Assembly: GCA_028753945.1 (NCBI GenBank)
Contig: JAPNXP010000013.1
Location: 1,798,001 to 1,862,000, forward strand
Source of the DNA: Hexactinellida sp. DTS-2022
Taxonomy: Eukaryota > Porifera > Hexactinellida
Length of the DNA stretch: 64,000 nt
Direction of reading: 5' to 3'
A program made the translations under genes and the position numbers. The first letter of the stretch is position 1. Each line of letters begins with the position of its first letter. Below are positions 23,640-34,713 of the stretch, in pieces. Below the pieces are notes generated by a model. That model searched no databases and had not been told where the DNA came from. It saw nothing but the letters and a program-made list of their open reading frames with translations.

Positions 23640-26170
23640 ACTCTGAGTTAATCGGTGTAAATTCAAACAGATGGCAATTTTTGATGAGAATCATGTATAA
23701 CACTAATAAATAATAATTATAAAACAAAGGTGAACAGTAATATTTGACAAGTAAATGAAAACGAAATGCCCAGGAATATCAAGTGAACCGGATGTTAATT
23801 AACTTTCAATTCAAATTGTAGGTGAAAATGGATTTTTTCAATTTATACCTTCTATCCCTCCCTGTGCATCCATTTTTGGAAAATCGGTCTAATTTTGTAA
23901 ATAAATTATTTTTAACATCACAGAAGTTGAAGAACATCATATTTGTATTCTACACAGTTGTTGAACAGATGGCGAAGTGATTTAATATCGATTCGTGTTC
24001 AACGTCTTTCACTGAAATCCAAATATTAAAGTATTAATTTAGGTTTCAGTCTCCTTTTTTTTCTACAATAATCACTAAATATATACAAATACATTATATT
24101 GTATTTATGGACACTATACTTGAGTACTCCCTGAAATTTATAATCAAAATCTAAATATTCAAGAATCTTTTAACAGCCCATTATTACTTGTTAAAACAGT
24201 ATATCACAGTGGCTTGACAAGTGGAATTAGGGCAATTTTTTTATTTCCCAAATCAAATGAAAAGTACCTTCACGCTCTTCAGTATAACCTAAAACCTAGA
24301 AATCCCTAGTTTCTTGGTTAAATTCCATTGTGTTACTATAAAGATACCTCATTGTATGCATGACTCATAGAATTGAAGGCATACATTCTTGTTATGAGTT
24401 CATCACGCTATAGCACTTCTCAGTATTCATAAAAACATTGAAATGACATTTTAAAGTTTAATACTCGTTTGTAGGAATATATATATATGCTTATAAGCAA
24501 CTGGAGTTCCATAAATAGATATACTTTTCAATTTGTGATTCAAATTAACAGGAGAATTTCGGACCGGAAATGAGTCCTTTATATATTTAGTGGGAAAACT
24601 TAATTTGGGCAGTCGTGGACAAAGGTTTTGAATAATTTTAATTGTTCCTATATCTACAGGCTATTAATTAATAAAATAAAATTCCCGCACAATCCCGCCC
24701 AGAAAGTCTTCAAAGGGATTTTCTTGGGGAACAATAATTTAAATTCTTCCGAACTTTATTTTATTTAGCTGTTTTTGATTATCTAATTAGTATAAATAAG
24801 ATTATTTAATATCCAATATGGATAATAAGGAAGATATTGATTTTATAAATGACAGCTTTAATTCAGGGAGGCAACAGAGGCTTTTATGAACGCTTTTTGA
24901 AATTCCAGTAAGCGATTCTTATGAGATTCAGAGGAAATTAAAGAGCTATCCATGATTAATTATAGTCAATTATGCTTTAAAAACTATCTCGGGTTCCTAA
25001 AAGTACTTGTACATGCGATAATTAAACTCAGTAACCATCTACCGTCTCCATATTCAATGTAATATAATATTTTCCACATGTATAAAATTTATTATTAGTA
25101 TTCATGGGTGACTAATAATGGATTGTTAACAAACCAAAATCGAATATTTGATGAAATTGTATGTCAATCTCCGGAATTCCATTTATTAGATTAGATAAAT
25201 TGAACCGAATAGTGGACATTTCCTTACCATTGAAGAAGAGCAGTGGAAATAGTCTTAAAATTTCATTATTACGAGGCAACCATCTTTTTTTTTATCGAGG
25301 CGAGACATTAATTAAACAATCACCTCTATGTGAATGAAATCAATTTTCCGTGTTTATATTCTTGCTAGTCAATTATTATGAACAATATGAAACTAAGGTG
25401 GGTTCAAATATTGAACAAGAATCGCTTTATGACTATGTTTAATTAAAAATAGTGTAAACTTGTAAGTCAATGAAAAATATTATTCAAAATATTATTTGTT
25501 TAGGATTTGTAGTTAGTTTTTGTTGAGGTGGACAGCAATTATACTGTATAACATGAATAAAACCTATTTGATATCCATGGTGCGAAATTATTAAATAGAA
25601 ATCTGTCTGTATTATTTCGCTGTCCAAGCTCTCGCCTATATTTCTCATCTGAGGATGGACTTCTCATATATTATATACTCATCGGCCTAATGTTTGAGCC
25701 CCTTAATTTACTATACAAACAGTAACTGTTTTTAGCAGCATTTTTAAACCTTCGACGACTAGGTAAATGAAATTAAAACTGAAAGTAAATTCACTTTCAA
25801 TTGAAACTGGAAGTGAAAATGCGATTTTTCTATTTATACTTTTACCCCGTGTGCAACGAGGGGTTGACTTAATACAGTTATCGATCCTTTTACATGGATG
25901 TATATCTAAAACGATATGTTCAGTATGACAGAATTGTAAATTCCTGCAATTATAATTTTACAGAGGTTTTAAACTGATTAACTATTGAATCAGCTCGGAC
26001 TCTTGTGAGGCAATTATGATATACAAATTCTGTTTTCAGATTTGAATAACACGGGGGCGAATTACTCTATTTCTTATCATTTTGATTATTTTCTTCCGAA
26101 ATGCAGAGAGATAACTATTTGTACCGCTTGTGCCACAAGTAGCTAGTAGCAGCGACACTATGCCACTGAA
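23640..26170. other. AT-rich DNA with one dispersed repeat pair
   Basis: No gene was recognised. About 23750-23890 and 25765-25900 are related direct copies, sharing CTTTCAATT and GTGAAAATG...GATTTTT blocks followed by a TTTATAC tract. About 24940-25200 resembles 4640-5000. The rest is low-complexity AT-rich DNA. Confidence 0.5.
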
Positions 26171-26288
26171 TATACACTACCCGGACAAAAGTATTCGACC
26201 TCCCAACATTTTCACATTGAAAATTGTACCTACTATAATAGGTTTAACAATGGAAGATAGTGTATTCAAATTTCCTGAGATATTGCTA

Positions 26289-26297
26289 TTTCGATTA
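26289..26297. repeat. Target-site duplication of MULE, left
   Basis: TTTCGATTA here is repeated exactly at 29386-29394 on the other side of the Mutator-like element. A 9-bp duplication is characteristic of Mutator-superfamily insertion. Confidence 0.9.
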
Positions 26298-26690
26298 GGG
26301 AGCGCGTCGTTAGTCCTACTCCACATGTAGACGTTAGTCCTAATTGTAATATGTAGGCGTTAGTCCTACTAATTTGAAGTGTAGGCGTTAGTCCTACTCT
26401 TAATACTGACGTTAGTCCTACTAATTTGAAGTGTAGGCGTTAGTCCTACTCTTAATACTGGCGTTAGTCCTACTAATGTGAAGTGTAGGCGTTAGTCCTA
26501 CTCTTAATACTGACGTTAGTCCTACTAATTTGAAGTGTAGGCGTTAGTCCTACTAATGTGAAGTGTAGGCTTTAGTCCTACTCTTAATACTGGCGTTAAT
26601 CCTACTAATGTGAAGTGTAGGCGTTAGTCCTAATCTTAATACTGGCGTTAGTCCTACTCTCATAAATGTCAATACTCCTACTCTTAAAAT
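26298..26690. repeat. Left MULE inverted repeat built of GTTAGTCCTACT units
   Basis: About 16 occurrences of GTTAGTCCTACT (with small variants) are spaced 17-24 bases apart. They alternate between spacers of type AATTTGAAGTGTAGGC and CTTAATACTGAC, so the higher-order unit is about 42 bp. The spacers are not unique, so this is a tandem subterminal repeat rather than a CRISPR array. Such arrays may act as multiple transposase-binding sites. Confidence 0.9.
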
Positions 26691-26849
26691 TTTATTACAT
26701 TCGTTTATTTTGCCCATGATTTTGAATGAAAATTTCAAATGGAAAGTTTTAATTGACGAGAATAATAAATAAAATGAATGTAATATTAATACTGGGATAA
26801 ACGATTTAATTAGTTTAAATATATCTGGAACTTGTCTAGGATGGGTGCT

Positions 26850-26971
26850 CTGCAGGTTGGACAGGTTTGTACCAATTCTGTAATAGTGTTGCTACACTGG
26901 GTGCAACAGTTTGCGTGTTTGCATGGTAAGAACAACCATGTGACCTCACGTACATTTAGGCAAACGGCGCA
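26850..26971 (-). other. C3HC4 RING finger segment, downstream of in-frame TAG
   Basis: The ligands are visible in order: CAVC, then PCKHANCCTQC, then CPTCR. This is the compact IAP-like C3HC4 spacing with a Pro before the third Cys and CPxC at the end. The segment is about 40 codons past the TAG that closes the transposase frame, with no other stop between. All eight zinc ligands are intact, which would be unlikely for sequence long free of selection. Confidence 0.85.
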
Positions 26972-27901
26972 TAGATTTTGATTTTCTAATGCACTTCCCT
27001 GTTCTTCTCCCTCGCTTTCATCCGAATCATCAGAAATGTATACGACAGATTCATTAAATGTAATCGTCTGTGTAAGCGAATGGGTTATTGAGGCTAAAAA
27101 TTCCTAAGGAGCATATACACAACTTGTAAGTTTTTCTTTGCATTCTTTTCGATGTTCAATATTAATCTTGACTTGTTTTTTCCTTGATCTAGTAATTTCT
27201 CTTCCTAATACTAATCGAGAGATATTATTATCATAATCCGTAATTAAATCATTAAGAGTGTGCATAAAATTCCAAATGCGAGGATGACCAGTCTTGAATA
27301 AGCATTTCAACCTTGCATGATAAGACTCATTGCCATTATTTGTTACATTTTCCAACTCGAATACTGATAACTCACTTGGGGTAACTTGTGTCAGCCAATA
27401 CCTTTTAAAATACCTAAGAAATCCATCAAGTTTCGTTTGATCTATTTGTTGCAAAGCTGGGGGCTGGAGAAGAGAGTAAGTGGAGTGTATTAAATCGCAA
27501 GGTAGGTGTGGAATTGCCATGATCTTCTTTACAAATATAGTTAGCTCTGGGTTATTTCGATAACAAGAGGTTAATCCATATTTTTGTATCTTACGCCAAA
27601 TAGCTTGCGTGTTATGAAACCAACATCCATTTATCCTAGTTCCTGGATAAACATGTTTAAATGAGTTTCGAGATCCTCTTTCCCAATCGGACATTATGTT
27701 AGTTGGTTGGAACTGAGGGAAAAGATCTTTTATTTTCAAGATAACTTCGGTGTACAATTCCTCATCTTTATGAGTCATCAAACAATGAATCGCTGGGAGA
27801 GTGTGCGTGCCAATTGAAAAAAAAATCGCAAACAGTTGATAAAATATTCTGGGTACTACATAAAACGTACCATCAAATTGGATATCAGAAATATCTCCAA
27901 T

Positions 27902-28190
27902 CACGGTACGTGGTATACCGATGGTATAATTAGGTATAACCAATTATACCAAATTAGTGTCTAGTTTCGCTATTTCACCTTTTGCTTAATATTTATTGAA
28001 TTTACCTACATTACACCTAGACTATACCAATATTATAGCACAATATACCACGTATATTTCGAGTATTTAGGGTAGTATAGATGTAGGTATATTAAATGTG
28101 TAATGGAAGTTTAGAATATTATACCGAACAATTCCTAATTTGGTATAATTAATTATACCTAATTATACCATCGGTATACCACGTACCGTG
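27902..28190. mobile_element. hAT-like MITE (289 bp) inside the MULE transposase gene
   Basis: The termini read CACGGTACGTGGTATACCG inward at both ends, with about 37 bases of nearly perfect inverted repeat. An exact 8-bp duplication, TCTCCAAT, lies at 27894-27901 and 28191-28198. The interior is very AT-rich with TATACC words. The termini resemble hAT only loosely; the 8-bp duplication is the main argument. Confidence 0.9.
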
Positions 28191-28969
28191 TCTCCAATCA
28201 TGATATGAATTTTCTCTGAGAAAAATATCACGGCTATTCTGTCATTTAAAGTGATTGTTGCCTTCAAATTCAATGCGAAATTCGTTGTTGGTAATAGATC
28301 ACAAAATTCGATCGCAGATTTAGGAATTATCGGTTGTGAGGTTCTTCTTGCTCTAAACATTAGAGATTCGCACTCCAAGTAAGTGACTTTGTGAGCTGAA
28401 GGGTCGGCTCTAGTAGTATCATTAAATAAGTCGCGAAGGTTGTCGCGAGAATTCTTTGCTCTTGTCCTGCATCTAGATTTTAATGCAAACACTTCCGAAT
28501 TATATGCATCTACCTCATGATAATGCAATGACTTTGGATAAACTAAATTAATTTGAGTATTTAATTTAGCGCTGCCTTTGCAACCATTCCTGAAAAGAAC
28601 AAATTTTAAGTAAACGCAATCAGACTTTTTCCTATTGGAAAAATATTTATATCCATCTGAAGTGGTAATGGGTTTGCATCCTCCGCGTTGATATTCCTCG
28701 GTGTTATACTCCATATGTTAAGAAATTAGTACGTAATATTTAAATGATTACATTAGTCACCCTTATATAATTAGTGATGGGTAATAATGTTATTGACACA
28801 CACTTATAATAAATTAGTCAAAAGTGACATTCGATTACATTAACAAATGCGAAGGCATATATTAGGTCCAATTTGGGTGTCAAATTCTAATTATCAATTG
28901 TGATTGAATATCCGCAATAACAATTCAAAATTACACTGCACTAAGTTCTAATCTCTACTAGTACTAACT

Positions 28970-29385
28970 CCATCTATGAGAGTAACGTCTACACTTCAAA
29001 TGAGTAGGACTAACGCCTACACTTCACATTAGTAGGACTAACGCCAGTATTAAGAGTAGGACTAAAGCCTACACTTCACATTAGTAGGACTAACGCCAGT
29101 ATTAAGAGTAGGAATAACGCCTACACTTCAAATTAGTAGGACTAACGTCAGTATTAAGAGTAGGACTAACGCCTACACTTCACATTAGTAGGACTAACGC
29201 CAGTATTAAGAGTAGGACTAAAGCCTACACTTCACATTAGTAGGACTAACGCCAGTATTAAGAGTAGGACTAAAGCCTACACTTCAAATTAGTAGGACTA
29301 ACGCCAATATTACGAGTAGGACTAATGCCTACACTGAGAGTTGGACTAACGCCTACACATGCAGTAGGACTAAAGCATGCGACCC
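28970..29385. repeat. Right MULE inverted repeat built of AGTAGGACTAAC units
   Basis: The inverted counterpart of the left array, with AGTAGGACTAACGCC and AGTAGGACTAAAGCC variants alternating as on the left. Copy order and variants differ between the two ends, so the arrays have changed independently since the element formed. Confidence 0.9.
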
Positions 29386-29759
29386 TTTCGATTACAAATT
29401 CGTATTTTGCGCATTCTAATTTGCAATTGTAGAAGATTAAATTAAATCCCTTTATGATTTGGTTAAAAATTATCATCCTGTGCAACGATGCACCACTTTT
29501 CCCAAATTGCCACTGTGGGAGAGATGGGAACAGGTGGCACATGTTGCCATTTGATGATAATTTTCAACCGGATTAATATGTAATCAATTTGAAAGCATCT
29601 ACATTGGATAATTAGAATGCGTAGAATAAGAATCTGAAATCAAAATAGCAATATGCCATAAAGTTATGATACATTGAACAATATTATTAGGCCTACTATA
29701 GTACTATTTTCAATGGGAAAATGTTGAATGGTCGAATACATTTGTCCGGGTACTGTATA

Positions 29760-30490
29760 TTGGCTGAAATGACTTAACATCTTATTGTTATAAAATTCAC
29801 AAATAAATCAATGTGTTTATAGACATTCCAGGATAGTAAAATCGCCTTTAATACACTATTGGAAGATTATTCTGTCTGCATTGCAATTCCTATTGTTCAA
29901 ATACTTCCAGCCGGGAAGTTATATGTCTATGAGTTTTATTGTGAGTCTGTTTATGAATTAATAAATTTATTGTTCTGCACATGCTGAGTAATACTTCTTA
30001 TATATTACGTTGAATTAATCCATATTTTATTATTTCTTTTCTTTTATACTTAGCTGATTATTCAACAGTGTCTCTGACATCAACGAGAGGATATATAAAT
30101 GCAGCATTTGTGGATGTGAGTTTAGAGTTTGGCATTTTATTCATATAATATTGTGCTGAGGGAGCCATGAAAATGGTATTTTTTTATTTCATTTTTTTGA
30201 AATTTAAAGTATTTTATTTTGGGAAAAATTCCAAAAATACTCAACTTTACTGACACTCAATTATAAAACTAGATCTTTCTGAATCCACTCAAGTTTTTCA
30301 AAAGAATTCCAATTCTACTCAAGGTTTTCAAAATGATTCCAATTCTGCTTAAGTTTTAGTAATTTAAATCCCAATCTTCTAAACTTTTCAATAAATTCAC
30401 AGAGGTATGTAGGCTATATTTGGTCTATCTTATATATTAAATCACAATATTTTTGTCTCTGTTTGTTTGTTTGTTCATAATTTATTGAAG
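29760..30490. other. AT-rich DNA without recognisable gene
   Basis: Contains loosely repeated phrases such as TCCAATTCT...CTCAAG(T/G)TTTTCAAAA at about 30290-30370. No coding region or bounded element was found. Confidence 0.5.
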
Positions 30491-30495
30491 AACTG

Positions 30496-31038
30496 CAGAA
30501 TTGCACGCGGAGCGGGCTGGCCCGCAAGGCCGCGGGCATTGAAGGCCGATAATCTTTGTTGCGGGCCGTTGGCCCGCACCAGCCCGCAATAGGCCCGCAC
30601 AATACGTTATACTCAACAACGGTCAGGACAGTCAAGTAGTTCAATGACCAATTAACTCAACAACTTGTTAAACTTTTGCGATTACCCCCATTTACTGTAA
30701 TTACTATTTTCAGCTCATAAATCCTTGTTATATGTTTGTTGTTTGTTCGTCTAAGCTTTAGAATGAAATCATTATTATATTAAACCAGGGCCATGCCTTG
30801 ATTGCATCCATTGAAGTATATTGCGCTTTCCGAGCATTTACAATGTACTTCGTTATGTAAATTAATAGGAATTCACAAGGTATTTGATTGTTTGCGGGCC
30901 GGTTTCGGGTTGCGAGGCGGAACGCGGGCCTATTTTCATATCGGCCCACGGGACGTGCGGGCTTCGGGTCAGTTTAACCTAAATTTCGGGCCTTGGGGCG
31001 GGCTGCGGTTACAAAAATTCGGCCCGCGTGCAACTCTG
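30496..31038. mobile_element. GC-rich-ended hAT MITE (543 bp)
   Basis: The termini are CAGAATTGCACGCGG on the left and CAGAGTTGCACGCGG on the right read inward. Long GGCCCGC-rich subterminal blocks face each other. Flanks AAGAACTG (30488-30495) and AGTAACTG (31039-31046) match at 6 of 8, consistent with an aged 8-bp duplication. Frames across it (30414-30644, 30758-30949, 30802-31047) are artefacts of the GC-rich ends. Confidence 0.8.
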
Positions 31039-31739
31039 AGTAACTGATACAAGCTACAGACTTTAAAATTGTCAGGGTAGGGTATACTGTATGTACAAAC
31101 AAGTTCATTGTCTATAGAATATTCACATATTCCATCACAAAAGGTGTCAAAACCTTTAGCCAATTAAATTCGAGGGTTGTTCCAGTATGGATTAACAGGT
31201 AGCATTCTATTAGTATAATTGAATGCTTTAGTGTCTGTCAAATGTTAAGTGTGCATTATAGAATACTGAGACAGTAATCTAATTGGTCGAGACTCGAGAG
31301 GAAGTTTAGGCATCGAATCAGTTATTTGTGTTCAGGCTGTTAGCCATACTTTTCTAACATTCCATTGTGTTATTTGCTATCAAATTATTATCAATCAATA
31401 CAATGACTTCTCCAGATCTCAAAGTTCGGGGTCCACTGGTACAGTTTTTTAGTTATATTTAATTTTATATTTGGAGTTGGTATATTATTATACACGGACA
31501 AGCTTTAATATCTACGAAATTATCTGTTCAAATTAGCATAAATATGCAAATTATTTACTCTGTCCTTATAAAAACATACTGCTAGGATCCACGGATATAA
31601 ATAGACAGCTAGGGGCCACTCATCAAGAACGGCTTTTAATTTGAGAAGGAATCAGTATCAGTATATAGATCATTCGGAAAGAGTTAACCAGGGCAAACAA
31701 ATATTAGAAGGGAGCGATGTAAACGAGTTGTTAGAGCGA

Positions 31740-33365
31740 TTTTCCTATTGTATGATCCCGATAGAGTGGTAATCTTGCATCGGGTTCTGTCAAAAGAGAT
31801 TGACTGAACCACCCAACAAACTTAGTGTCCATAACATAACATAACATTAATCGAGGTTGCATGATTATAAAAAAGATTTGCTGTATGTCCCATTCCGCAA
31901 CAAGCAGATAATATGAGAGGTGTGAAAGATGACTTTTAAACCGTAAATTCTTGATATTTTCTACGCTTGCCTAGCTCTTGAGATTTCTATAGCGTGGACA
32001 TACGGTGGGATCGATTCGTCATACCGTATGCATTGAAAATCCTTTATCATAAAATGACTTTTCAAATCGACTCCCAAAAATATGTTGGGAGATACATCAA
32101 GTCTTGCGCTATCATCATGGTGTCTGTTCGCGGGGTCTGTACTTCGACATTCAGGTTTAGTAAATTAGCTCTACTAATACATCGTGACTTTGAAGGGTAG
32201 TCACGGATTTCATCATGACGGATAATGGTGTATCTTTCTGTATTCCAGGAGAATTTATGTCCAACTATATTTTGTTTCCAACAAAATACATTTGAGGGTA
32301 TTCTATGTCGTTGCCAGCCATATTGAATACAGTGAGTTTCAAGAAATATTGCTTTATGTAGTATGAAACCTGGTCTTTCAAGCGGTTTATTGGAGAGTCT
32401 GTTCTTGGATAATTTTTAATGCTGCAAGCTCCATGGCATCTTTGTAATCTCGGGAGATCCGATCTTTGAGAATCTGTAAGAGACTTCGATGTATTGGATG
32501 TTGTATCGTGGGTTTCTTGCTATTTCTGATTGATGGCATTTCTGATGAGTTTCTTCTCGTTTTCTCACTTTAACTGCTGGTATTTCTCCCTGTTACTCGG
32601 TATGAAGTGTCCTATTGTAAAGTTTAATGGACCGAACATATTTGTAATATCGCTCCCAGTTCTAGACAGAAAATATATTTTAGCAGAAAAACCTTGTGTA
32701 GAAACTGTTTAAGCAGCTTTGGTTTGGGTCTTGGCAATTTGATTTGGAAATCCTACTTCGTTGATTACTGAAATGATGAAAAGATTATCCTTAAATTTAT
32801 TTCCCCAATGACTGACCCCTGTATAAGACCCCTCCATAGCAGTTATTATCGTTTGAGAATGAGAGCTACTTGGCATTTGTATGTTTAGGTGGGCTATTTT
32901 TTATATTTTGCATTTTGCAGGCATTACTAGCATCAAGAAGTGGTAATGCGTCAGTTGAATCTGCGTATATCTTCCGCATATAATGGTTTCCTGCTTCTAT
33001 ACCAGAAGGTTTCCCAACACATAGCTGTAGGATACTTACAGCCACTTCGATGCCATTGTCAATACTCCAGATCTCTTTGCTACTAGTTCTTCGCATGACT
33101 TCGCTGATTTCGTTGGTAAAACATCATGGTTTTTCTCAAGTGGAATTTTCCTTTCCTGTTATCATGATATGCTTGAGATTTGTGCCCAATATCTTCTTTT
33201 GCATAAGTGCCTAACGAACTAGGCTAGGCAATTCAAGGGAATGTGGAAACAGGCCTAAAGATATACACAATCGACTCTATCCCTGAGGGACAGGCTACTC
33301 CTTGGATGCGTAGTCATCAGACCTCATGAGACCAGCATCACTCAGCAGCGTAGAAACAGAATAAT
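31740..33365 (-). pseudogene. Decayed retroelement RT, antisense copy
   Basis: The minus strand carries a broken copy of the element whose better copy lies at 58380-61684. Matching blocks run in the same order: an MRSDD block (about 33325), MRRTSSK and LQLCVGKPSGIEAG (about 33000-33096), the motif-A region LLDASNAC (about 32930), a block like FSAK/AEKPCV read antisense (about 32690), IRHDEIRD (about 32230) and SSFTPLILSA (about 31890). Stops and frameshifts are frequent and the copy is clearly dead. It probably descends from the same family but is older or more diverged. Confidence 0.7.
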
Positions 33366-33950
33366 GGTCCTAAGTGCCATTTGATACTTTTTGACTTTTA
33401 GGTAGTTTTCTGCTCCAGTATTATCAGATGATCGTAGCACTCGAAGGTCGTCGATAACTACAAGCTTTCCTTCATTAATTGGAACCTGCTTGACACTGAG
33501 CACAAGTTCCATTTTCAAGGTTTTTCTGCTCTTTCATCCATTTCGTTATCAGAATTGTGCGAATCTTCATACTAGTGCACATCTTCCAAATGGGTAATTG
33601 CTATTTCAATGACGAGTTAGCGTTCCATGGGCTCTGTGTTTTATCCTGCAGACTAATAGATAGCCCTTCAAAGCTCGAAGTCCTTGTCTTGTTTTATTCA
33701 AATCAGCCAGAAAGCACTTGTTGGTTAATGATGCAATCACTTCCAGCACCACATTCGTCTTTTATGTTGGAGTTCGTTTCCCATTGGACAATAGCTTTTC
33801 AATTTTGGTGACAGAATTTACTGCCGAATAACGCCTAAGCCATTTCGTATCGCACCTATCTCCATAAAGGATAATTCTATAAATTTTATACGAGCGGTTT
33901 ATATTCTGTCCGTCGTTCTTACTGCTCAAAAAAATTATAACAATATTTGA
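33366..33950 (-). other. Coding-like minus-strand scrap, unrecognised
   Basis: At about 33515-33355 the minus strand reads a protein-like run with VLSVKQVPINEGK and VVIDDLRVLRSSD followed by a stop. I do not recognise it. It directly abuts the RT relic, so it may be flanking DNA or part of the 5' region of that element. The remainder up to about 33950 has only short frames. Confidence 0.3.
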
Positions 33951-33959
33951 TTACTATTT

Positions 33960-34250
33960 CAATATTGTTTTCTTCACATCCTCTCTTTTAAACACGTCAT
34001 CGACAGCATGGTTTATCCAATTGCACGCGCAATGAACAATAAACAAGAGCCATCCTCCATTCCCGATGCTTGTCTAATTTGCCGGTCGTATTGCACCTTT
34101 AACCGCTCTTCGACCTAACCAAGGTAGAAGCTCCATCACTCCCAAACAAGCAACTTTGCAGATGTCGAACCCCCTTTCATATCGATTTTTCTGATCAAAT
34201 ACAATATATCTAACTGGTTCTCATCAAACTTTATTCCAAACGGCATGCAA
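33960..34250 (-). pseudogene. hAT transposase fragment
   Basis: The minus strand reads FGSDGASTLV (hAT catalytic-region block of the SDGA type) at about 34150. In another frame it reads IVHCACNWINHAVDDVF (the HC...H block that follows in hAT transposases) at about 34000-34040. Frameshifts separate the two. This is a relic of an autonomous hAT element. Confidence 0.6.
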
Positions 34251-34713
34251 GACCATTGAATTGAATAACGAATACGTATATATTACGAAAGAATTGTCCC
34301 GGGGGACCAAAGTTCCATGGAATATTGGTCTCCCGGACCAATTTTTCGGATAAATTGGTCCGGTGGACCAAATTCCATGGAAAATGATCCTAGCCTGGAA
34401 TTTTCGGTACCAATATTCCATGGAATTTTGGTCCGGGAGACCAATTTACCCAAAATAATTGGTCCGGGGGACCAAAATTAAATGGAAAAATGGTCCTATG
34501 AACAGTTTTCCATGGAATTTTGGTCTGGGAGCAATTTTTCGTGGCCCAATTTTCCAGTGAAAGGCTTATTCATAAATCTTTTGGTCCCAATATGGCGAAA
34601 AATTGACTAGGCTAAAATTCAAGTAAATTCGGTTACTAAATATACACAAACCTCAGAGGGACAAATCTTACACAGAAGGACCAAATTTCCATGAAATTTT
34701 GGTCCCCCCGAAC

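Larger units (their letters stand above)
26810..28714 (-). pseudogene. FLYWCH-like/MULE transposase with C-terminal RING finger
   Basis: Starting at the Met codon ending at 28714, the minus strand encodes a FLYWCH-like zinc finger (residues about 15-70, with NGCKG and LHYHE as likely ligands). After a MITE comes the MULE transposase core: QFDGTF (first Asp), IMSDWERG (second Asp), the CWFH zinc-type block and NGNESYHARL (catalytic Glu). A TAG at 27104-27106 then interrupts the frame. The same frame continues without another stop through an acidic linker (SDDSDESEGEE) into a RING finger (CAVC, PCKHANCC, CPTCR) and ends at 26810. The protein would cut and rejoin element ends in the nucleus; the RING suggests a ubiquitin-ligase function. 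The MITE plus its 8-bp duplication add 297 bases, a multiple of three, and the frame is the same on both sides; a stop at 28163-28165 lies inside the MITE. Confidence 0.85.
26298..29385 (-). mobile_element. Mutator-like (MULE) DNA transposon, 3.1 kb
   Basis: The element begins GGGAGCGCGTCGTTAG and ends, read inward, GGGTCGCATGCTTTAG. It is bounded by the 9-bp duplication TTTCGATTA. Both ends are inverted repeats of about 400 bp made largely of a short tandem motif. Between them, a single minus-strand gene encodes a FLYWCH-like/MULE/RING protein. The gene is interrupted by a hAT-like MITE and by a TAG codon, so this copy is probably non-autonomous now. Confidence 0.92.
26175..29755. mobile_element. 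Tc1/mariner-like MITE carrying a nested MULE
   Basis: The outer termini are CACTACCCGGACAAAAGTAT (left) and CAGTACCCGGACAAATGTAT (right, inward), with TA at 26173-26174 and 29756-29757. Subtracting the inner Mutator-like element leaves about 490 bases, close to the 563-566 bp of the related MITEs at 37828 and 45353, and the right flank carries the same GTGGCAC-rich interior. TACACT.(A/C)CCGG(A/C)CAAAAGTAT ends with TA targets are typical of Tc1/mariner elements. Confidence 0.8.

Noticed and set aside
20690..23640. Intact LTR retrotransposon
   Set aside because: No paired LTRs, primer-binding site, gag or protease could be seen, and pol is frameshifted.
23370..23727. Overlapping minus-strand frames of about 90-100 codons
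   Set aside because: They come from a minisatellite and the antisense of the integrase region.
26298..26690. CRISPR-like array of short repeats
   Set aside because: Spacers are themselves repeated (two alternating types), an inverted counterpart lies at the other end of a transposon, and the DNA is eukaryotic.
30414..31047. Frames with a GC-rich, Arg/Gly-rich content
   Set aside because: They translate the GGCCCGC-rich ends of a MITE.
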